A stretch of DNA of 57,080 bases, taken from positions 150,969 to 208,048 of the forward strand of contig MNRQ01000020.1 in the NCBI GenBank assembly GCA_001916035.1, written 5' to 3'. The stretch's first letter is position 1. Every line of letters begins with the position of its first letter. A program made the translations under genes and the position numbers. Shown here in pieces: positions 56,649 to 57,080 of this stretch. Under the pieces are notes generated by a model that saw only the letters and a list, made by a program, of their open reading frames with translations, did no database searches and had not been told where the DNA came from. The DNA comes from Clostridium sp. 27_14. GTDB lineage: Bacteria > Bacillota > Clostridia > TANB77 > CAG-508.

Positions 56649-57080
56649 AAAATAGACAGTTTTAATTTTTATTTTTGACTAATCTAATATTTAATATTAA
56701 ATTAGTCTTCCTTCAGATTATTTAATTGTTTAAAATTAAAATATAAATCTACTTGTTTATCTTGATGAATTTCAATTCTATTAATAATTACTTTCATAAT
56801 TTCTGGTGTTGGTTTATTTAGACTCAAAAATTCTCGTATAATACTTTTTATTTTTTCAGTATCATCTTTTTTTGATTCTTCTTTTTGTCTTTTAATTTCT
56901 ATGTATTCGTTTTCTTTTTGCTTTATTTCATTTTTTAATTTTGAGAATAGCCTTTCATACATTTCTTCACTTATTTTATTATTTAATTTATCAACATACA
57001 TTTGATCAATATTGTTATTTATTAATTTTATCTCGTTTTCTAGTTTTTGAAGTATTTTTCCATAATCATATTTCGTTATA
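56641..57080. mobile_element. Right end of an integrated element carrying a large serine recombinase
   Basis: The break in the ZIP gene at about 56641-56650 is followed, 50-60 bp away, by the 3' end of a serine recombinase gene. Integrases of this type are usually coded at the end of the element next to the attachment site. The element extends beyond the window; its other junction should contain the missing 5' half of the ZIP gene. Confidence 0.65.
56702..57080 (-). CDS. Large serine recombinase, C-terminal part
   Basis: The open frame enters from the right edge as ITKYDYGKILQKLENEIKLI and ends IEIHQDKQVDLYFNFKQLNN LKED. The 125 visible residues include the coiled-coil of the zinc-ribbon/coiled-coil half of such recombinases (MYVDKLNNKISEEMYERLFS, KNEIKQKENEYIEIKRQKEE) and the closing beta-strand (IINRIEIHQDKQVDLYFNF). 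The catalytic serine domain lies outside the window. The family (TnpX/phiC31-like) is likely; the subtype is unknown. Confidence 0.75.
   Translation of the reverse strand, partial: ITKYDYGKILQKLENEIKLINNNIDQMYVDKLNNKISEEMYERLFSKLKNEIKQKENEYIEIKRQKEESKKDDTEKIKSIIREFLSLNKPTPEIMKVIINRIEIHQDKQVDLYFNFKQLNNLKED

Noticed and set aside
1..57080. tRNA, rRNA, toxin-antitoxin or defence gene cassettes
   Set aside because: I looked for cloverleaf ends, rRNA motifs and typical gene pairs and found none I could support.

Overview
The window looks like a chromosomal segment of a very AT-rich, spore-forming, Gram-positive anaerobe of the Clostridia, most likely an uncultured gut lineage. The evidence is the base composition, strong AGGAGGTGAT-type ribosome binding sites with frequent TTG and GTG starts, sporulation genes (spoIIE, CotF-type coat proteins, a SleB-like hydrolase), a Gram-positive RpoB and RpoC, and large prealbumin-fold surface proteins. 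The species cannot be named from the sequence alone. Most genes run leftward (minus strand). I see no rRNA, tRNA or CRISPR array.

Layout. 1-1080: start of a YfmF-like M16 protein, rpsU, and a tandem palindromic repeat array. 1130-2240: a Rpn/PD-(D/E)XK nuclease-family gene with an ATC where its start codon should be, bounded by a perfect 17-bp inverted repeat. 2282-10245: an operon of a small membrane protein, gdpP, rplI, dnaB, tilS, ftsH and a DnaJ-domain protein. 10293-18004: rpoB-rpoC with its own promoter and structured leader, detached from the usual ribosomal-protein cluster. 18056-23900: a CtpE-like P-type ATPase, a small multidrug-export family protein, a broken AI-2E-type permease, exoA and a hypothetical gene. 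23934-31820: a G5/SleB-like wall hydrolase, tatD, acpS, an unknown membrane protein, a WG-repeat protein and spoIIE. 32073-41820: a two-gene surface-protein operon whose first gene is frameshifted by a 13-bp tandem duplication. 42089-43383: a gene relic and a two-gene unit. 43395-50322: the cell-shape operon DUF4321-radC-mreB-mreC-mreD-mrdA-minC. 50599-55620: mecA, an M23 peptidase, two CotF-like genes and pcrA. 55848-57080: an XRE regulator, then a ZIP transporter gene cut by an element that carries a large serine recombinase.

The most interesting structure is a dispersed palindromic repeat family of about 120-135 bp, as full, tandem and half copies, at 446-741, 7344-7401, 7888-7929, 29390-29411, 44041-44247 and 47041-47234. 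Its outer and apical stems keep pairing through compensatory changes between copies. Five of the six loci begin within about 0-5 nt of the stop codon of the upstream leftward gene (gdpP, rplI, spoIIE, mrdA, mreC). The 3' ends of some of these genes also have an unusual excess of G-ending codons. This looks like a palindromic mobile or RNA-structured 3'-UTR element worth genome-wide study.

Several genes appear to have been damaged recently: the surface protein (13-bp duplication), the AI-2E permease (small deletion), the Rpn gene (start codon) and the ZIP transporter (element insertion).
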